Below are positions 59,961-64,000 of a DNA stretch of 64,000 bases, piece by piece. Every line of letters starts with the position of its first letter. Positions within the stretch are counted from its first letter, which is position 1. Origin of the DNA: Flabesymbios commensalis. Its lineage: Eukaryota > Annelida > Polychaeta > Terebellida > Flabelligeridae. The notes below the pieces were generated by a model, which saw only the letters and a program-made list of their open reading frames with translations, was not told the origin of the DNA and made no database searches. The stretch spans positions 80,242,916 through 80,306,915 of the forward strand of contig OZ024903.1 in assembly GCA_964017125.1 (NCBI GenBank), read 5' to 3'. The translations under genes and the position numbers were made by a program.

Positions 59961-60516
59961 AGTTTCTGGTGAGGCGTCAGCAGAGACAAACCGCCTCTGG
60001 CCACAATCCTATAATGTAGCGTTTTTGCCTCTATGGATCACTCTCTTGCAGAGACACAATAGCTGGATATTATGCACAATGTCTAAAAAACATTGCCCAA
60101 ATTCATATTATATTTTTGGTCAACAAAATTACGTCTTTCTTTCGTATTCACCTTTAATAAGTCACTCCTCATCTGTCGTAAAATCACAATCATTGAACGC
60201 CCCCCCCCCCCGCACAATGGCCAGAATTTTGACATTTGCAGGGATCTAAGGGTCACTCATCCGGACCTCTCTGGTGGCGCGTGCGTGCTGTTAATGCCGT
60301 ACTTTTGTTTGAACATATATATACAACTTCGTTTTTTGTATTATTCTGCATGCATCCGTTATTTTGCAAATATCAGTCAATAATCTTATATAATACCCAG
60401 CATACGCAGTATCTGTTTTGATAATATTATTGCCGAATAACTTGGTCTGGACGCAAATTTCACGAATATCCTAATTATGCGACCAAGCCAGAATTTCATT
60501 CTGTGAATGCAGAGCT

Positions 60517-60600
60517 CCCAGCAAACACGAAAGGTTGGCCAAATGTTGATCTGAGAATGGGCCAAGGTAGATGGTGGCCTAGCATTAGCCTGAAAATTGG
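60517..60600. mobile_element. decayed MITE, CAGCAAACAC family
   Basis: CCCAGCAAACACGAAAGGTTGG at the left; the right half has lost complementarity. Confidence 0.55.
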
Positions 60601-61533
60601 GTAAACGATTTTGCCAGGACACCAAGATGTAACAAATTCCGCTATAACGATGATAACCAGGCCGCTGTGTCTTACGTGTAAATCAAAGAATATAATACCT
60701 GTCCGTGTTGCTGTCTACAATGAACCGTCCACCCCTCAGCTGAATACAAACTGTCCAAGTCCTGAGTCTACTATGGCAACATACCGAATGAATTATACAA
60801 AAACACAGAAAATACAACGTTGCTTTGACCAACATTTAACCAACACCTCCATTGTCAGATACGTTTTGCTGCTTCTACGTCTATAAGCTTCGGTTGATCG
60901 CGTTTTGTACTTTCTCATGCAAAGTATTATCGGTAACAATTGTCCATCGTTTGTTTACGCGGATCCTTAGCTTTCGGATTCTTTTTCACGTGACAGTATT
61001 TTGGTCACGTCTCGAATTGGCAACGTCAATATGGACAACCATTATGATGATTATAAACGGTTGATTTTCTGTGTCAAATGACTATTAACGCGCAAGACGT
61101 TGCCTCTACGTCGGAACAAATATGTAAGCTGGTATGGTGAAGATGTATGCAAAGCAATTTCTGGTTGGATTACGGGCACAAAGCCAACAAACATGTGACA
61201 CGCATAGAAAAAACAGAGAATTTGAAAAAACTGTTCTCGACGATTCCAGATTATTAAACAGGTTAAAAGAACAAGATTGTAAACAAGGCACACTAACCAG
61301 GCTACGATAGCATGACCAGCTGCTTAGATTATCATGATAATGCAGTAATAGTAAATTGCGACTGCATCACCAAATCTTTACCATTCACCTGCTATCGACG
61401 CAAATAGGCGCACAAAAATATTTAATACTAGCAAATAGTTCTCACTTCAATATAAATATTAACCGTACCTGAAAAATTTAAATCCAATAATTATTAATAC
61501 GAATCAGCATCTGTACGGTGCCACAGTTCTTTT
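60601..61533. other. no recognised gene
   Basis: Short frames on both strands only. Confidence 0.4.
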
Positions 61534-61536
61534 GTC

Positions 61537-61592
61537 ATATCAGCTCAGTTCAGCTCTGACGGCGTTGTAGCTGAGCTGAACTGAGCTGATAT
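61537..61592. repeat. isolated perfect hairpin, 19-bp arms
   Basis: ATATCAGCTCAGTTCAGCT and its exact complement around an 18-bp loop (CTGACGGCGTTG...). No second copy seen. Confidence 0.8.
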
Positions 61593-61681
61593 TAAAATAA
61601 CTTTTTTACAATATTTAAAAAATATATATAGCAAAGGGGTAGGTAAACACTTTAAGCTGTCAATCTATAGGCATATATTCC

Positions 61682-61910
61682 TTAACCCTTTGACCGCCAA
61701 ATGATTCAATCTGAATTTTCACCCACTTGAAGTTGTGTCTCGCTGACGCGATCCACAACTTCAAGTGAGTGAAAATTATTCAGATTTGACAATATGAAGG
61801 TCAACTGTTTTCGAACATTGCTGATTGATGTCACATTTTATCTTTACCATGTTTAAAAGGTGGTACTTAATGTGCTAATAAAAAATGAAAACCCGAATAA
61901 TTATATCATT
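61682..61910 (-). mobile_element. TTAA MITE family C, inverted, one end lost
   Basis: It begins TTAACCCTTTGACCGCC with the CACTTGAAGTTGTGTCTCGC hairpin near this end. It runs to the CCGAATAATTATATC region where the other terminus is missing. Confidence 0.8.
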
Positions 61911-61993
61911 GGAACTGATATGACGTGAATCAATAGTTATTATACACATAATGTTGTGGTGCAATATACTTATAATATCAAATAACTGTATCT

Positions 61994-62238
61994 TAACCCT
62001 TTAACCGCCGGTGTCACATATATTCGGGTTTTTATTTTTTATTAGCGCATTAAGTACCACCTTTTAAACATGTTAAAGATGAAATGTGGCATCAATCAGC
62101 AATATTTGAAAACAGTTGACCTCCATTTTGTCAAATCTGAATAATTTTCACTGACTTGAAGTTGTGGATCGCGTCAGCGAGATACAACTTCAAGTGGGTG
62201 AAAATTCAGATTGAATAATTTCGCGGTTAAAGGGTTAA
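61994..62238 (+). mobile_element. TTAA MITE family C, complete
   Basis: The 245-bp element runs TTAACCCTTTAACCGCC...GCGGTTAAAGGGTTAA, with both TTAA present. It lies in opposite orientation to the neighbour at 61,682, so the pair can form a long stem. Confidence 0.85.
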
Positions 62239-62905
62239 TTTATATTCCATCCAACATTATCAGAATTGCCAAAGCAATTCTTATCTTGGATGATGATCAT
62301 ATTATCTTGGATTTTGATCATCAGTTGAAATTATAGTGTATCCATCATGCTCATAGCTCGACAGAATAACAAATTTAAACATGTTAAAAAGTTAATTCTT
62401 ATATATATACATGATATATGACAGAAAAATCCTAAAGCTTGAAGACCAACCCATGTTGTATTTATGACAGAACAGTCATAGGAATGGTCAAACCTCGCCA
62501 ACAGGCCAACGTCATATATATCGCTAGGACACCTAGCAATCTGGAAGGCTGCATAAATACTGAATATTTCACGTAATAAATTGTTTCTCTTTTTTATGTA
62601 AATATTACAATGCGTAATTTCGTTGATTTATAACTTGTTTATGCACGGTATAAGTAGCAAACGGAATGCACTGACCAAGCATTTAGGCAACGACAAGCCG
62701 ACATCGCCGATATCGGCCCGACATTGACGCCGTGTCTACCCCTTTCGGGTCTTGGTATATAGGCTGTCCAAATTTCGCTGCATATCCACCCGCACCAAAC
62801 AAAGTGTTCGATGCTCTCTTTATTTCAATGTCACATAGAACATTTTGACTGCCAAGTGACGATATCAAATGCGAAACGCAGGCTCCATTTTCTAATACAT
62901 TTTCT
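62239..62905. other. no firm gene
   Basis: A minus-strand open frame at 62,683-62,868 (NVLCDIEIKRASNTLFGAGG...) has a coding-like look and a GGG/GTAGAC donor-like site. I recognise no family and see no clear acceptor. Confidence 0.2.
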
Positions 62906-62978
62906 AATGTTGGACCAGCGTCTACGACGTCGGCCCAACATCAGTCCAACATTGGGTCGATGTGTCGTGTTTGCTAGG
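62906..62978. mobile_element. MITE, CGTCTACGACG centre
   Basis: AATGTTGGACCAGCGTCTAC followed by GACGTCGGCCCAACATC, ending GTGTCGTGTTTGCTAGG. Confidence 0.75.
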
Positions 62979-63692
62979 TATTGCCATAGTTTTTTTGTGA
63001 ATGTTAGACGTAGTGTTTTGCTAAAGGAGATAGACACTCACTGCCTGGCTTGAGCGCAATCAGACTGATTATGTTGGCGTTTCGCGGAATAATACCGACA
63101 ACACTCCGGTCAGACACTTTAATCACTGTGCATAGATGTACAAGTTAACAATAGATTTTATAATTGACATGTGTTTTGATACATTAAAAAATCATATTAT
63201 GGATGATTATATTCCATGGAAGATTAAGTATAGAGTGAGCAGTTCTTAATTTTGGAATTGAAATTTATTTTTGGAATATAAATATAATCTATTTTTTGTG
63301 CTGACACCGCTATACACCTGAATGGTGAGGCATGCCCGGGGCTACTTGAGTCATTCTTTAGTAATACCTCTCAGGGGGGGGGGGGGGGGGTCATGCAGGT
63401 CTTGATCTGTTTATGACTGCATCAACACAGTTTCTGTCATAACCTTTGTTTTATAGGCGGCCCGGTTTATTATACCGCCCGGTCTACCTTTGATGCTGAG
63501 CACCCATGAATACAGATGTTCCCCGGGCGTCAACGATTATGTATAGAGGCCGTTATTATGCGGATTAACTTGTCCTTCTAGTTTCTGACTCTGTGTTCCA
63601 TACTGGATTTAATTTTTTTTTCTGAATACTAGTAGTTCTTCGGAATATTTTTTTTATTTTGATCCAGGAATTTTTGAATTGAAATTAGCTAT
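62979..63692. other. no recognised gene; G run
   Basis: G homopolymer at about 63,375-63,390. Nothing else recognised. Confidence 0.4.
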
Positions 63693-63763
63693 CAGAAAAA
63701 CAGCAGTAACAACTTAATTGAGAGGGAAACAGTTGCTGCTGATTTGTCTTTTCATGACAGAAC
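63693..63763. mobile_element. hairpin element family D, diverged
   Basis: AAAAACAGCAGTAACAACTT ... AAACAGTTGCTGCTGATTTG. Confidence 0.6.
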
Positions 63764-63886
63764 ACAGCTGTTATGGTAATGTTTCTATGCTACGCTCGAC
63801 CAAAAACAGCTTAATGGCTACGTCTACGCCTGTGTTGTGGTTCGGTAAATATACCTATTAAATTTACACGAACGTGTTCTAGTATC

Positions 63887-63913
63887 AAGGAGGTTAGATC
63901 CATATAACCTCCT
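63887..63913. repeat. hairpin family F, copy 2
   Basis: AAGGAGGTTAGATCCATATA then ACCTCCT; compare 39,796-39,821. Confidence 0.55.
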
Positions 63914-64000
63914 CGCTAGTATATCTACAGAAATTCGTGTGAATTCATTTAATAAACCAAGGGATATTATAATTATATCTAACATACACATAGCATACAA

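Overview
This is AT-rich eukaryotic (metazoan) DNA. There are no bacterial-style operons. What can be read consists of spliced coding pieces, non-LTR retrotransposons, tRNA-derived SINEs, many small hairpin (MITE-like) elements, long tetranucleotide arrays and one large minisatellite. The repeat mix suits an invertebrate, possibly marine, but I cannot name the species from sequence alone. I saw no retroviral, LTR or Polinton-like element, no CRISPR array and no convincing tRNA, rRNA or snRNA gene.

Layout. 1-5.6 kb holds three LINE fragments: a 3' end at 1-635, an internally duplicated endonuclease/pre-RT piece on the minus strand at 2331-3360, and an RT piece at 4900-5625. A long CCAAT-containing palindrome and a possible terminal exon lie between them. 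5.6-19.5 kb is mostly unrecognised AT-rich sequence studded with hairpin elements and SINE pieces. 19,570-29,318 is a tandem duplication of a 4.7-4.8 kb block. Each block contains a tetranucleotide array, a minus-strand LINE (A) and a plus-strand LINE (B) placed back to back. A truncated SINE sits exactly on the junction. 29.7-33.3 kb carries degenerate ~60-bp repeats, the 5' half of another LINE (esterase-like plus endonuclease domains, minus strand) and a SINE. 38.5 kb has an uninterrupted (GTGA) array of 67 units. 41.9-43.6 kb is a minisatellite of about 30 units with a 237-bp higher-order period at its left end.

The best host gene candidate is on the plus strand. A large exon at 45,515-46,676 encodes a Lys/Ser/Pro-rich low-complexity protein with an acidic end. 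A small exon at 55,514-55,582 lies downstream and matches it in phase (0) and strand. The 8.8-kb interval between them is filled with SINEs, MITEs and microsatellites. I do not recognise the protein family. Other coding candidates are weak and are marked as such.

The most distinctive property of the window is the number and variety of short, nearly perfect hairpin elements. At least three TTAA-flanked, CCCTT-ended families look like piggyBac-type MITEs. One large family has CCCAGCAAACAC ends and/or a CGTCGNNGACG centre. A CAGTAACTGCTTACTT hairpin family and two smaller families are also present. Several copies are unlike each other in the arms yet remain self-complementary.
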